38,431 nucleotides of DNA from Bacteroidales bacterium (GTDB lineage: Bacteria; Bacteroidota; Bacteroidia; Bacteroidales; Porphyromonadaceae): NCBI GenBank assembly GCA_004555765.1, contig SFHG01000040.1, positions 1 through 38,431 of the forward strand. Reading direction: 5' to 3'. Each line of letters opens with the position of its first letter. Within the stretch, counting starts at the first letter, position 1. The position numbers and the translations under genes are program-made. The notes below the pieces were generated by a model. That model was given only the letters and a program-made list of their open reading frames with translations. It was not told the DNA's origin and did no database searches. Shown here piece by piece: positions 25,334 through 33,512 of the stretch.

Positions 25334-26416
25334 ATGAGAAGCTTTTTCATCCACGCCCTTGTGCTTGTCTTTGCTCTCTTTGGAACGCTCTTTTTCTCCG
25401 GTTGCGTACCCAAAGAACCGGCGGTCACGGATCAAGTGGCCAACTTTGAAGCACTCTGGAAAATTATGGACGAGCGGTACTGTTACTTCGGAGAGAAGGA
25501 GGTGGATTGGGATGCCGTACACAAGACCTACTTGGCCAAACTGAAGGAGAGAAAGCACTCCGATATAGAGTTCTTCGACTTGATGGGGCAAATGCTCAAC
25601 GAGCTTAAAGACGGTCACGTCAACCTCATCAGCAGTTTCGACATTTCTCAGTACAACGGCTGGCGTGGTGACCCCACGGTGGGGCTGAATATCTACGCCA
25701 GAGAGCAGGAACTGCCCGGAGTACGCCGTTATTCCGGAGGAATGTCCTATCAGAAATACGGATTTGAGGCAGATCCGGATCTTTCTTTCGGATATGTGAG
25801 ATACGGCAGTTTCTCAAGCTCGCTCGGAGACCTCTCCACGATGTTCGGCTATATGTCGGATGTGGATGGTCTTATCCTTGACCTTAGGGGCAACGGAGGC
25901 GGTGCACTCAGTAACAGCACCGGTCTACTGAGCAGATTCTTTAAGGAAAAAACGCTCGTCGGCTACCTGAGTCATAAGACCGGCACAGGACATAACGACT
26001 TCTCCGACCTCTCCCCACTCTATGTCACGCCCTACGAGAATCAGGACAAGAGGTGGACGGATAAGCCTGTGATCGTACTGCAAGACCGCAGCTGTTACAG
26101 TGCCACTAACGATTTCCTCACCAAAATAGATTTGGCTCCGAATGTGACCCGCATCGGACTCCGGAGTGGAGGCGGAGGGGGCATTCCTGCGTCTCAAGAG
26201 CTCCCCAACGGTTGGATCGTCCGATACTCTTCCGTCCGCAATTACAATGTGGAAAAGAAAAGCGTAGAGAGCGGTATCGAACCCGATATAGAGATCTCCG
26301 GTGTCTCCTATTATGAGGACCCGAAAGCACCCGATCTCATCCTAAGAGGGGCAATAGCCCACTTTTTCAAGATGTTTCATCCGGGGAACAACTTGCCGGA
26401 TAAAGCCTCCAAATAA
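25334..26416 (+). CDS. S41 family peptidase, lipoprotein
   Basis: This 360-residue protein has an N-terminal lipoprotein signal (hydrophobic run then FSGC, lipidated Cys24), so it should be membrane-anchored outside the cytoplasm. The tail-specific protease fold is visible in the N-terminal helical part (FEALWKIMDERYCYFGEKEVDWDAV), GLILDLRGNGGG, and the nucleophile region SCYSATNDF (probable Ser256). No clear PDZ domain was noticed; the region around 120-150 is short. Substrate is unknown. It lies between an outer membrane protein and a cytoplasmic Fe-S assembly protein, 3 bp and 10 bp from them. Confidence 0.87.
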   Translation: MRSFFIHALVLVFALFGTLFFSGCVPKEPAVTDQVANFEALWKIMDERYCYFGEKEVDWDAVHKTYLAKLKERKHSDIEFFDLMGQMLNELKDGHVNLISSFDISQYNGWRGDPTVGLNIYAREQELPGVRRYSGGMSYQKYGFEADPDLSFGYVRYGSFSSSLGDLSTMFGYMSDVDGLILDLRGNGGGALSNSTGLLSRFFKEKTLVGYLSHKTGTGHNDFSDLSPLYVTPYENQDKRWTDKPVIVLQDRSCYSATNDFLTKIDLAPNVTRIGLRSGGGGGIPASQELPNGWIVRYSSVRNYNVEKKSVESGIEPDIEISGVSYYEDPKAPDLILRGAIAHFFKMFHPGNNLPDKASK

Positions 26417-26426
26417 CCCGACTTTT

Positions 26427-26771
26427 ATGAGCAATCAAGATACAAAAACAGGGGTCTCCAATCCCCTCGAGATAGAAGAGAACATAGTGGCGATGCTCCG
26501 CACCGTCTACGACCCGGAGATACCCGTCAATATTTATGACCTAGGGCTCGTCTACGACGTGGACGTAGATCACGACACGGGACATGTAGAGATCACGATG
26601 ACTCTCACCGCCCCCCACTGCCCGATGGCGGACTTCATCCTCGAAGATACCCAGATGAAGGTGGAGAGCGTCAAAGGCGTGAGTGACGTCCGCGTCAACC
26701 TCACTTTCGAACCGATGTGGAATAAGGAGATGATGAGCGAAGAAGCCAAGCTCGAACTCGGATTCCTCTGA
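26427..26771 (+). CDS. MIP18/DUF59 family iron-sulfur assembly protein (SufT-like)
   Basis: This 114-residue cytoplasmic protein matches the DUF59/MIP18 fold: TVYDPEIPVNIYDLGLVYDV, then MTLTAPHCPMADFI with the conserved Cys, then VRVNLTFEPMWNKEMMSEEAKLELG. Relatives help mature Fe-S proteins (SufT) or occur in phenylacetate oxygenase systems (PaaD). With no paa genes nearby, Fe-S assembly is the better guess. Such proteins could serve the many Fe-S enzymes here (ThiC, ThiH, IspG), but linkage is not shown. Confidence 0.88.
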   Translation: MSNQDTKTGVSNPLEIEENIVAMLRTVYDPEIPVNIYDLGLVYDVDVDHDTGHVEITMTLTAPHCPMADFILEDTQMKVESVKGVSDVRVNLTFEPMWNKEMMSEEAKLELGFL

Positions 26772-26787
26772 TATACCCACTCACACA

Positions 26788-27582
26788 ATGTCGGACACGC
26801 CGCGCCGCAAGGTCTATTTCGCTTCGGATATGCACCTCGGGTCGCCTTCACAGGGAGACCCGATGGAGCGGGAACGTAGAGTGGTGAGATGGCTGAAGTC
26901 AATCAGGGAGGATGCCGCTATGCTCATCCTGGTTGGTGATATTTTCGATTACTGGTTTGAGTACAAGACGGTGGCGCCTCAGGGCTTTGTCCGGCTCTTA
27001 GGCACACTCGCCGAGCTCTCGGATGCGGGCGTGGAGATTCATTACTTCACCGGCAATCACGATATCTGGCTCTTCGGGTACCTCGAGCGGGAGATAGGCT
27101 TTACGCTTCACCGGGAAGCTGCCCGGATGGAGCTCTTGGGCAAAAGCTTTTTTATCGCCCATGGGGACGAGTTTGAGACAGAGAATAAGAGTTACCTTCT
27201 TCTCCGAAAGGTCTTTCACGCACGATGGGCGCAGAAGCTGTACAGTCTCCTACATCCCGACCTTACCGTGCGCTTCGCACAGTCGTGGAGCAGACACAGC
27301 AGGAAGAAAGGCACAGAGCGCTATCCCATTGTGCCGTATCGGGGCGAGAATGAGGAGTACCTCACCCTTTTCGCCAAGAGCGAAACAAAGAAGCTGGGTG
27401 ATGAAGCACCGGATTTTTTCATCTTCGGACATCGCCATTTGCTTCTCGACTTGATGATCACGCGTCAGACGCGCGTCGTGATTCTCGGCGATTGGCTTCA
27501 CTATTACAGCTATGGGGAATGGGATGGGAAGACTTTTGTCCTCAACCAGTTTGAGGAGGACAAAGCGTCTCCTATGTATTGA
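26788..27582 (+). CDS. lpxH: UDP-2,3-diacylglucosamine diphosphatase (LpxH-like)
   Basis: This 264-residue calcineurin-like phosphoesterase probably hydrolyses UDP-2,3-diacylglucosamine to lipid X in lipid A synthesis. All metal motifs are present: DMHLGS, GDIFDYW, GNHDIW, AHGDE and FGHRH. The lid region after the AHGDE motif (KSYLLLRKVFHARWAQKLYS) matches LpxH-type proteins. Its neighbour lptB encodes the LPS export ATPase, which supports an envelope role. Confidence 0.9.
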   Translation: MSDTPRRKVYFASDMHLGSPSQGDPMERERRVVRWLKSIREDAAMLILVGDIFDYWFEYKTVAPQGFVRLLGTLAELSDAGVEIHYFTGNHDIWLFGYLEREIGFTLHREAARMELLGKSFFIAHGDEFETENKSYLLLRKVFHARWAQKLYSLLHPDLTVRFAQSWSRHSRKKGTERYPIVPYRGENEEYLTLFAKSETKKLGDEAPDFFIFGHRHLLLDLMITRQTRVVILGDWLHYYSYGEWDGKTFVLNQFEEDKASPMY

Positions 27583-27606
27583 AAATATGAGTGAGAAAGG
27601 AAAGAT

Positions 27607-28359
27607 ATGAAGTTGCGTACCGAAGACTTGGTGAAGAAATATAAGAGCCGTACCGTCGTCAACCACGTCTCCATAGATGTCTCTCAGGGAGAAATTGTGG
27701 GACTGCTCGGTCCCAACGGAGCGGGGAAGACCACTACATTTTATATGACGGTGGGGCTTGTGATGCCTAATCACGGACGTATCTTCATCGATGACAGGGA
27801 GATTACGGACGAGCCTATATACAAGCGGGCGCGTCTGGGGATCGGGTATCTGGCGCAAGAGGAGTCCATATTCCGGAAAATGACGGTAGAGGACAATATT
27901 CTCTCCGTCCTCGAAATGACAGGTCTCTCCAAGGATGAGCAGCACGCCAAACTCGAGTCGCTCATCGATGAATTTGGTCTCCATAAGGTGCGCAAGAATG
28001 AGGGCGAACGCCTCTCCGGTGGAGAGCGAAGACGCGCCGAAATCGCGCGCTGCCTCGCGATTGACCCAAAGTTCATTATGCTCGATGAGCCGTTTGCGGG
28101 TGTCGACCCCATCGCCGTCCAAGACATCCAATCGATCGTAGCGAAGCTGAAGACCCAAAATATCGGCATCCTCATCACGGACCATAACGTGAACGAAACC
28201 CTCTCCATCACCGACCGTGCATACCTTCTTTTTGAAGGGAAAGTGCTTTTTGAAGGAACTGCCGAAGAACTTGCAGATAATGAAATCGTCCGGGAAAAAT
28301 ACCTCGGTCGCGATTTCGTGCTTCGACGCAAGACTTTTGATGTGGAGCAGGGCAAATGA
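27607..28359 (+). CDS. lptB: LPS export ABC transporter ATP-binding protein
   Basis: This 250-residue ATPase powers LptFG-driven extraction of lipopolysaccharide from the inner membrane. Walker A GPNGAGKTT (35-43), the Q-loop around LAQEESIFRKMTVEDNI, signature LSGGERRR, Walker B FIMLDEPFAGVDP and switch His in ITDHNV all match LptB. No LptFG genes are in the window, as is usual when lptB is separate. The recR start overlaps its stop by 4 bp (ATGA). Confidence 0.96.
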   Translation: MKLRTEDLVKKYKSRTVVNHVSIDVSQGEIVGLLGPNGAGKTTTFYMTVGLVMPNHGRIFIDDREITDEPIYKRARLGIGYLAQEESIFRKMTVEDNILSVLEMTGLSKDEQHAKLESLIDEFGLHKVRKNEGERLSGGERRRAEIARCLAIDPKFIMLDEPFAGVDPIAVQDIQSIVAKLKTQNIGILITDHNVNETLSITDRAYLLFEGKVLFEGTAEELADNEIVREKYLGRDFVLRRKTFDVEQGK

Positions 28360-28976
28360 ACGAAGGTTACTCCCTCCTTTTGCAAAAGGCCGTTGATGCC
28401 TTTGCGGGACTACCCGGAGTAGGTAGGAAGACTGCCCTCAGACTCGCTCTTTTTCTGCTGAAGCAGGAAAAGAGCTTTACCCACAACCTCACCGATGACC
28501 TGAATAGCTTCGTCGACCAGATCCACTTCTGCGAGCGCTGCCACAATATCAGTGATGATCCGGTATGCCCCATCTGCCGCGATACGAGACGCGATGATGC
28601 CATTATTTGCATCGTGGAGAATATCCGCGATGTGATGGCCATAGAGCGCACGGGGCATTTCCACGGACGCTACCACGTCCTTGGCGGACTCATCTCGCCC
28701 ATTGACGGGCTGGGGCCGAATGACCTTTTCCTCAGTGATCTGCCCGATCGCGTCCGAGAGGAGGGTATTACTGAGGTTCTTCTCGCACTCAGCACGACGA
28801 TGGAAGGCGACACGACAAACTTTTACATTTACAGACTGCTGCGGGACTTGGATGTAAAAATCACGGTAATAGCCCGCGGAGTACCTATGGGCGACGATCT
28901 CGAGTACGCGGATGAGGTCACGCTTGGGCGCTCCATAGAGAACCGTATCGATTTCTCCTCCACACTCCGCGACTGA
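28356..28976 (+). CDS. recR: recombination protein RecR
   Basis: This 206-residue protein loads RecA at gaps with RecF/RecO. AFAGLPGVGRKTALRLA is the helix-hairpin-helix, CERCHNISDDPVCPIC is the four-Cys zinc finger, and the Toprim domain starts IICIVENIRDVMAIE. Length is typical (about 200). It is coupled to lptB by an ATGA overlap and is the last gene before a strong terminator. Confidence 0.97.
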   Translation: MNEGYSLLLQKAVDAFAGLPGVGRKTALRLALFLLKQEKSFTHNLTDDLNSFVDQIHFCERCHNISDDPVCPICRDTRRDDAIICIVENIRDVMAIERTGHFHGRYHVLGGLISPIDGLGPNDLFLSDLPDRVREEGITEVLLALSTTMEGDTTNFYIYRLLRDLDVKITVIARGVPMGDDLEYADEVTLGRSIENRIDFSSTLRD

Positions 28977-28999
28977 GCCCTTTCCTATTTAAAAAAACG

Positions 29000-29036
29000 G
29001 AGACCGGTAGCCAATGGGCTACCGGTCTCTATTTTT
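29000..29036. terminator. bidirectional terminator between recR and the tRNAs
   Basis: GAGACCGGTAGCC (29000-29012) pairs perfectly with GGCTACCGGTCTC (29017-29029) around a 4-nt loop, with ATTTTTT following. An A-rich run before the stem gives a T tract on the - strand, so it can also stop the convergent tRNA transcript. Confidence 0.93.
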
Positions 29037-29039
29037 TCG

Positions 29040-29125
29040 TACCCGGAGCGGGACTTGAACCCGCACGACCGTATTCGGGTCAAAGGAGTTTAAGTCCTTC
29101 GTGTCTACCATTCCACCATCCGGGC
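29040..29125 (-). tRNA. tRNA-Leu (anticodon TAA)
   Basis: On the - strand the 5' acceptor GCCCGGA pairs with TCCGGGT at the 3' end (one G-T), with discriminator A. The anticodon stem-loop is AGGACTTAAACTCCT with TAA in the loop. The variable arm is long, as expected for Leu, and the T loop is TTCAAGT. CCA is not encoded. Confidence 0.95.
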
Positions 29126-29160
29126 TTCATATCTCTTCTTTAGCGTAAGGTACAAAAAAG

Positions 29161-29233
29161 AGCGGAAGACGGGACTCGAACCCGCGACCCCAACCTTGGC
29201 AAGGTTGTGCTCTACCAACTGAGCTACTTCCGC
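29161..29233 (-). tRNA. tRNA-Gly (anticodon GCC)
   Basis: On the - strand GCGGAAG pairs with CTTCCGC. The D arm is GCTC..GAGC, the anticodon loop TTGCCAA reads GCC, and the T loop is TTCGAGT with the stem GCGGG/CCCGT. It is 35 bp upstream of tRNA-Leu in the same direction, so both come from one transcript. Confidence 0.96.
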
Positions 29234-29267
29234 AAACAATCACGCCTATTTCTCTTCTGACGTGGTG

Positions 29268-29299
29268 CAAAGTTACCACAAAAATTTCAATTCCACAAA
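29268..29299 (-). promoter_or_regulatory. promoter for tRNA-Gly and tRNA-Leu
   Basis: On the - strand TTTG (29296-29299) and TAACTTTG (29268-29275) are 20 bp apart, matching the Bacteroidota consensus. Together with the tRNA-Phe promoter it is the best promoter in the window. Confidence 0.78.
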
Positions 29300-29376
29300 C
29301 GCATATCCGGGCTAACTCCTATTTTGATGTACCGGGGGATGGATCCCTTGTCGACCTTTTTAGGACAAGACAACCG

Positions 29377-29510
29377 TTGCACAGGGCACGCCCTGTACCT
29401 TCTATTTTCCGACCCTTGCACAAGCTACAACCCTAAGCCCCTCCTTTTCCAATCTTTTGCACAGAATGCGCCCACCCTGTTCCTCCTTTCTACCCCAATT
29501 TTTTGCACAG
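29377..29510. repeat. degenerate tandem repeat marked by TTGCACA
   Basis: TTGCACA occurs at 29377, 29416, 29457 and 29503, so spacing is 39, 41 and 46 bp. The stretches after it share pyrimidine-rich text (CCCTGT.CCT, TTTTCC/TTTCTACCCC). It occupies the gap between the tRNA promoter and the rimM terminator. A 107-codon open frame across it (29324-29647) has no recognisable protein character. Function is unknown. Confidence 0.6.
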
Positions 29511-29519
29511 GTCGGCGCA

Positions 29520-29562
29520 CAAAAATAGGTCTGTATCTCAAGGAAGCGAGACACAGACCTAT
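29520..29562 (-). terminator. terminator of the lysS-to-rimM unit
   Basis: Read on -, ATAGGTCTGTGTCTC pairs with GAGATACAGACCTAT around an 8-nt loop, and TTTTTG follows. It is 72 bp beyond the rimM stop and consists of dispersed-repeat arms. Confidence 0.85.
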
Positions 29563-29606
29563 CTTCACACGTCGGTACGGTCGAAAAGAAACGCTCGGTA
29601 CGTACC
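29520..29606 (-). repeat. dispersed repeat, copy E
   Basis: On the - strand the order is GGTACGTACC (29597-29606), a second CGTACC, then arms GGTCTGTGTCTC and GAGATACAGACC (29525-29562). Both signatures of the family are present and the order relative to the upstream gene matches copies B and C, although the two hairpin arms are swapped. Confidence 0.72.
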
Positions 29607-29633
29607 GGACTTTTTACACTCCATTAATCCCGG

Positions 29634-30158
29634 TCACATCTCCGTGAGCCCTTCGGGATAGTCGTAGAAGAGTTCCCCTTTTTTCTCGTCCACAAATTGA
29701 ACCCATTCGGAGACAAAGGGCAGAAGTACCTCACGACCATCAGAATCCATCTTGACGAGCAAAAGTTCATTCTCTGTGGAGTCGTCAATATCCACGATCT
29801 CGCCAAGAAGACCGGACTTGGGATGAATCACCTTGAGGCCTATGATGTCCATATTCTCCCCACCGTCCGCATCTTCCGTCTCCGTAAGGCTTTCCTCGGG
29901 AATGAAGAGCCTCGCACCCCTGAGCCGGTCGCTCTCTTCTTCCGTAGAGACTTGCTCAAACTTGCAGATCAGTCTCTCCAGACTTCCCCTGAGGGACTCC
30001 ACGGCAAACGGAACCCGGATCCCCTCGATTTCGACGAACAGAAAATCGGGGTCGAGGTCGAAGAGATTCCCGTCCTCAAGCTCAATAATTACTTCGCCCT
30101 TGTGGCCGTGAATCTTGCGGATGAACCCATACGGGAATAGTTTGGGAATGTCGTACAT
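29634..30158 (-). CDS. rimM: 16S rRNA processing protein RimM
   Basis: This 174-residue cytoplasmic factor assists 30S maturation. The N-terminal barrel (YGFIRKIHGHKGEVIIEL) and the C-terminal PRC-barrel (IIGLKVIHPKSGLLGEIVDIDDSTENELLLV, VLLPFVSEWVQFVDEKKGELFYDYPEGL) are both present. Length is normal. It begins 4 bp after the murA stop; the murA-rimM pairing with the DUF4290 gene is familiar from Bacteroidota. Confidence 0.96.
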   Translation of the reverse strand: MYDIPKLFPYGFIRKIHGHKGEVIIELEDGNLFDLDPDFLFVEIEGIRVPFAVESLRGSLERLICKFEQVSTEEESDRLRGARLFIPEESLTETEDADGGENMDIIGLKVIHPKSGLLGEIVDIDDSTENELLLVKMDSDGREVLLPFVSEWVQFVDEKKGELFYDYPEGLTEM

Positions 30159-30162
30159 TCTT

Positions 30163-31438
30163 TTAGTCTACCCTGGAGATGGACGCGCCTATGGCATTGA
30201 GCCGTCCTTCTATATTTTGATAGCCGCGGTCTATCTGTTCGATGTTATTGATACGGGAAGTCCCACCGGCAGACATAGCGGCGATAAGAAGCGCGATGCC
30301 GGCACGGATATCGGGCGACTCCATCACGGCAGGACGGAACTTAAACCTATGGTTAAGCCCGATCACGGTAGCGCGGTGGGGATCACAGAGAATGATTTGG
30401 GCACCGATGTCGATGAGCTTGTCCACGAAAAAGAGACGGGACTCAAACATCTTCTGATGGATGAGTACACTGCCCTCTGCTTGGGTTGCCGTCACGAGTA
30501 GGACACTGATGAGGTCAGGAGTGAGTCCCGGCCAAGGTGCATCTGAGATAGTGAGTATGGAGCCGTCCATAAAGTTCTCGATCTCGTAGTGTTCCTGCGC
30601 AGGGATGTAGAGATCCTCACCCCTCTCTTCGAGCGTGATACCGAGCTTTCGGAATGTGGACGGAATGATGCCGAGTTCTTTGACAAAGGCGTTTTTGATG
30701 GTCATCTCGGACTGCGTCACGGCTGCCATACCGATGAAGCTCCCCACTTCGATCATATCCGGAAGAATCGTATGCTCGGCAGAACCGAGACTGTCCACCC
30801 CTTCGATCGTAAGCAGGTTGCTACCGATACCGCTGATCCTCGCACCCATTTTCACCAGGAGCTTGCAGAGTTGCTGGATGTAGGGCTCGCACGCGGCATT
30901 GTATATGGTCGTGGTGCCGGTGGCAAGGACTGCCGCCATAATTATATTTGCGGTACCGGTCACAGAGGCCTCGCCGAGAAGCATATAGCACCCTCTCAGT
31001 CCGCCGGGAGACTCGATGGTAAAGAGTTCTCTCTCGGGGTCGTTGTGGAACCGCGCTCCGAGATCCATAAACCCTATAAAATGGGTGTCGAGCCTCCTGC
31101 GGCCGATCTTGTCGCCTCCCGGCTTGGTGATGGAGGAGGACAGATCCCCGGAGCTTACGACCCTTTTCCAAAAAAGAGGGCGAATAAGCAAAATCGAGGT
31201 TCACATCATCGGCCTGAAACGTGTACGTGTCCTCGTTTTCCTTGGTCACCTTTACACCGAGATCCATCAGAAGCGAAATGAGGTTCTTGACGTCAAGGAT
31301 GTCCGGGATATTGTGGATGGTGACTTTTTCGGAAGTCAAAAGAACCGCCGAAATCACTTGAAGTGCCTCGTTTTTCGCACCTTGCGGGATGATGTCCCCC
31401 TTGAGGTGCTTTCCGCCTTCGATAATAAAGGAAGCCAT
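30163..31438 (-). pseudogene. murA: UDP-N-acetylglucosamine 1-carboxyvinyltransferase MurA, frameshifted with small deletion
   Basis: MurA starts peptidoglycan precursor synthesis by adding enolpyruvate to UDP-GlcNAc. The first about 102 residues (31438 to about 31133, MASFIIEGGKHLKGDIIPQG to RGSVLL) and the remainder (from ITKPGGDKIGRRRLD to 30163) are normal MurA but lie in different frames. Compared with family members, about a dozen residues (the GPLxARFG-type helix before PGGDK) are missing at the junction near 31130. Asp occupies the site of E. coli Cys115 (PGGDKIG), a substitution known to give fosfomycin insensitivity. MurA is normally essential and I see no second copy here, so a sequence/assembly error is a serious possibility. 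It lies 12 bp after the DUF4290 gene and 4 bp before rimM. Confidence 0.85.
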
Positions 31439-31450
31439 AGCGTACGGTAC

Positions 31451-32083
31451 TTATTTTCTCTTGTTTCTACCTCTGTTATTGGTGTTCTTTTTCCCCTTAG
31501 CGGCTGCAGTCCCCTCTATCAGCATCGAAGCCTCCGGGAGGTGGAACATCAACTCGTCGAGATACAGTTTGCCTTTCGAGAGGTCATAGAGCTCAGCGAA
31601 GATCTTGGAGTCAGAGACACCCCTACTGTTCCAATTGAGGTAGTCCTTCTTCATTTGGATCGCGATTTTCTTGGAAAGTTCCAAACGCTCTTCACCCTCC
31701 GGAAGGGCGGCGGCAATGGCGACCATACGCTCCACAGCCCTTCCGTAGTGTCTGAACTGAGGGTGGTACTGGTGGTCGTTATCGAGATGACCGGAGTGTT
31801 TTTTGCCGTACTCTTCTTCCTTGATGACCGGATAGGGGAAATCTACGTCGAGCTTGAATCCGCTCATAATAAAGAGGTGATCCCAGAGCACTTGGCGGTA
31901 ATCCTCCCTGTCTTTATTCAAAGGGGAGAAGTTTTCCATCTTGCGCACAATCGTCTCAGCGCATCTTTGGCGCTCTTCCCGGTCTTCAATCGTGACACAA
32001 TATTCGACCATTTCCTGGATATTTCTACCATAAATGGGGAATATCAGTCGGTCACCATGAGAGGTAGTATTGTCTACAGCCAT
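31451..32083 (-). CDS. DUF4290 family protein
   Basis: This 210-residue, apparently cytoplasmic protein belongs to the Bacteroidota-specific DUF4290 family, of unknown function. Distinctive blocks are YGRNIQEMVEYC, WDHLFIMSGFKLDVDFPYP, YHPQFRHYGR and the NWNSRGVSD region, followed by a Lys/Asn/Arg-rich tail (KGKKNTNNRGRNKRK) that could bind nucleic acid. The steady position directly ahead of murA and rimM in this phylum suggests a role with envelope growth or ribosome assembly, but nothing in the sequence proves it. Confidence 0.88.
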   Translation of the reverse strand: MAVDNTTSHGDRLIFPIYGRNIQEMVEYCVTIEDREERQRCAETIVRKMENFSPLNKDREDYRQVLWDHLFIMSGFKLDVDFPYPVIKEEEYGKKHSGHLDNDHQYHPQFRHYGRAVERMVAIAAALPEGEERLELSKKIAIQMKKDYLNWNSRGVSDSKIFAELYDLSKGKLYLDELMFHLPEASMLIEGTAAAKGKKNTNNRGRNKRK

Positions 32084-32104
32084 TCAAATCGGACTTTTTG
32101 AGGA

Positions 32105-33463
32105 TTAAAGACCCTTACCGAGTCGATTTTGGATCGCCTTGCTCGCTTCTTCATAGCCGGGTTTGCCGAGGAGGGCAAACATATTGCCTTTGTAATCCTC
32201 CACACCGGGCTGATTGAAGGGATTGACCCCGAGCAGATAACCACTGATCCCCACAGCCTTTTCAAAGAAATAATAAAGCTGCCCGAGGTAATAGGCGTTG
32301 AGCTCGGGAAGAGAGATGCGGATATTGGGTACTCCGCCGTCCACGTGAGCCAAAAGCGTACCGGTCTCAGCCTGCTTATTGACGAAGTCGATTCTCTTGG
32401 CCGAGAGATAGTTCAGACCGTCGAGGTTCTCTTTGTCTTCGGGCAAAAGGACTTGGTGCCAAGTTTTTTCCACGCTCAAGACTGTCTCGAAGAGGTTACG
32501 CTCACCCTGCTGGATGAGCTGACCGATGGAGTGCAAATCGGTGGTGAAGTTTGCGGACGCGGGGAAGATGGCCAAGCCGTCTTTACCTTCACTCTCTGCG
32601 AATAATTGCTTGAACCATTCACCGACGTATTGGAGCTTGGGCGAAAAATTGGCCAAAATCTCTATCTTCTTGCCTTCTCTGTAAAGCACATTGCGTGCAA
32701 CCGCATACCGAAGGGAGGGATTGATGTCGGGGGACACCTTTAGAGAAGTGGCCTCTTCCATATCTTGAGCACCTTGGACAAGCTGTTTGATGTCCAGACC
32801 GGCTACTGCGATGGGCAGAAGACCAACGGGCGTAAGCACAGTGAAGCGGCCACCCACATTATCGGGGATGACGAATGTCTTATACCCTTCCTTATCGGCG
32901 AGTGTGCGGAGGGCGCCTTTTTTCGAGTCAGTGATAGCAACGATGTGTTCTTTCGCAAACTCCCTACCCTCTTGCTCCTCGAGGAGGTTTTTGAGGAGGC
33001 GGAAAGCGATGGCGGGCTCCGTCGTCGTACCACTTTTGCTGATATTGATGATGCCGAACTTTTTGCCTCTGAGCAGATCGAGCAGTTCATAGAGGTAATC
33101 TTCGGAGATCTGATTACCGGCATAGAGGAGCTTGGAAGTATCGAGACCTTTGTAAGCGTCGAAACTGTCTCGAAGCGCTTCTATGGTCGATTTGATGCCG
33201 AGATAAGAGCCTCCGATACCGACAGAGACCACAAATTCGCAGTCTTTTCTAAGGGCTTCGGCAGTCGCCCTGATGTCGTCGAGGAAACTGTAAGTGATTG
33301 AAGTGGGAAGGTCAAGCCACCCAAGAAAGTCGTTGCCTTCGCCCGTACCGTCGAAAAGCGATTGGAGCGCTCTATCAGCTTCGGGAATCATAGCCTCAAA
33401 AGAGGCTTTACGCTCCGGAGTGTCGAGTGCGTTGGATAAGTCGAGTTTGATTAGTTCTGCCAT
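32105..33463 (-). CDS. pgi: glucose-6-phosphate isomerase
   Basis: This 452-residue glycolytic enzyme interconverts glucose-6-phosphate and fructose-6-phosphate. VSVGIGGSYLG and NISKSGTTTEPA form the sugar-phosphate site, VGGRFTVLTPVGLLP is a family signature, and GEWFKQLFAESEGK holds the catalytic Glu; the C-terminal GVNPFNQPGVEDYK has the active-site Lys. Length fits the short bacterial form (about 450). It is followed after 21 bp by DUF4290 and preceded by gpsA at 49 bp. Confidence 0.97.
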   Translation of the reverse strand: MAELIKLDLSNALDTPERKASFEAMIPEADRALQSLFDGTGEGNDFLGWLDLPTSITYSFLDDIRATAEALRKDCEFVVSVGIGGSYLGIKSTIEALRDSFDAYKGLDTSKLLYAGNQISEDYLYELLDLLRGKKFGIINISKSGTTTEPAIAFRLLKNLLEEQEGREFAKEHIVAITDSKKGALRTLADKEGYKTFVIPDNVGGRFTVLTPVGLLPIAVAGLDIKQLVQGAQDMEEATSLKVSPDINPSLRYAVARNVLYREGKKIEILANFSPKLQYVGEWFKQLFAESEGKDGLAIFPASANFTTDLHSIGQLIQQGERNLFETVLSVEKTWHQVLLPEDKENLDGLNYLSAKRIDFVNKQAETGTLLAHVDGGVPNIRISLPELNAYYLGQLYYFFEKAVGISGYLLGVNPFNQPGVEDYKGNMFALLGKPGYEEASKAIQNRLGKGL

Positions 33464-33512
33464 AGTAATAAGTTATTTTCTATGTTATGATAATGTGGAG
33501 CTCTATGCTTCG

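Noticed and set aside
29324..29647. 107-codon frame between the tRNAs and rimM
   Set aside because: It runs through degenerate repeats and the rimM terminator, and no family resemblance is visible.
30589..32101. Long + strand frames over murA/DUF4290 (230 and 361 codons)
   Set aside because: Antisense shadows. The minus-strand genes have clear family motifs across the same bases.
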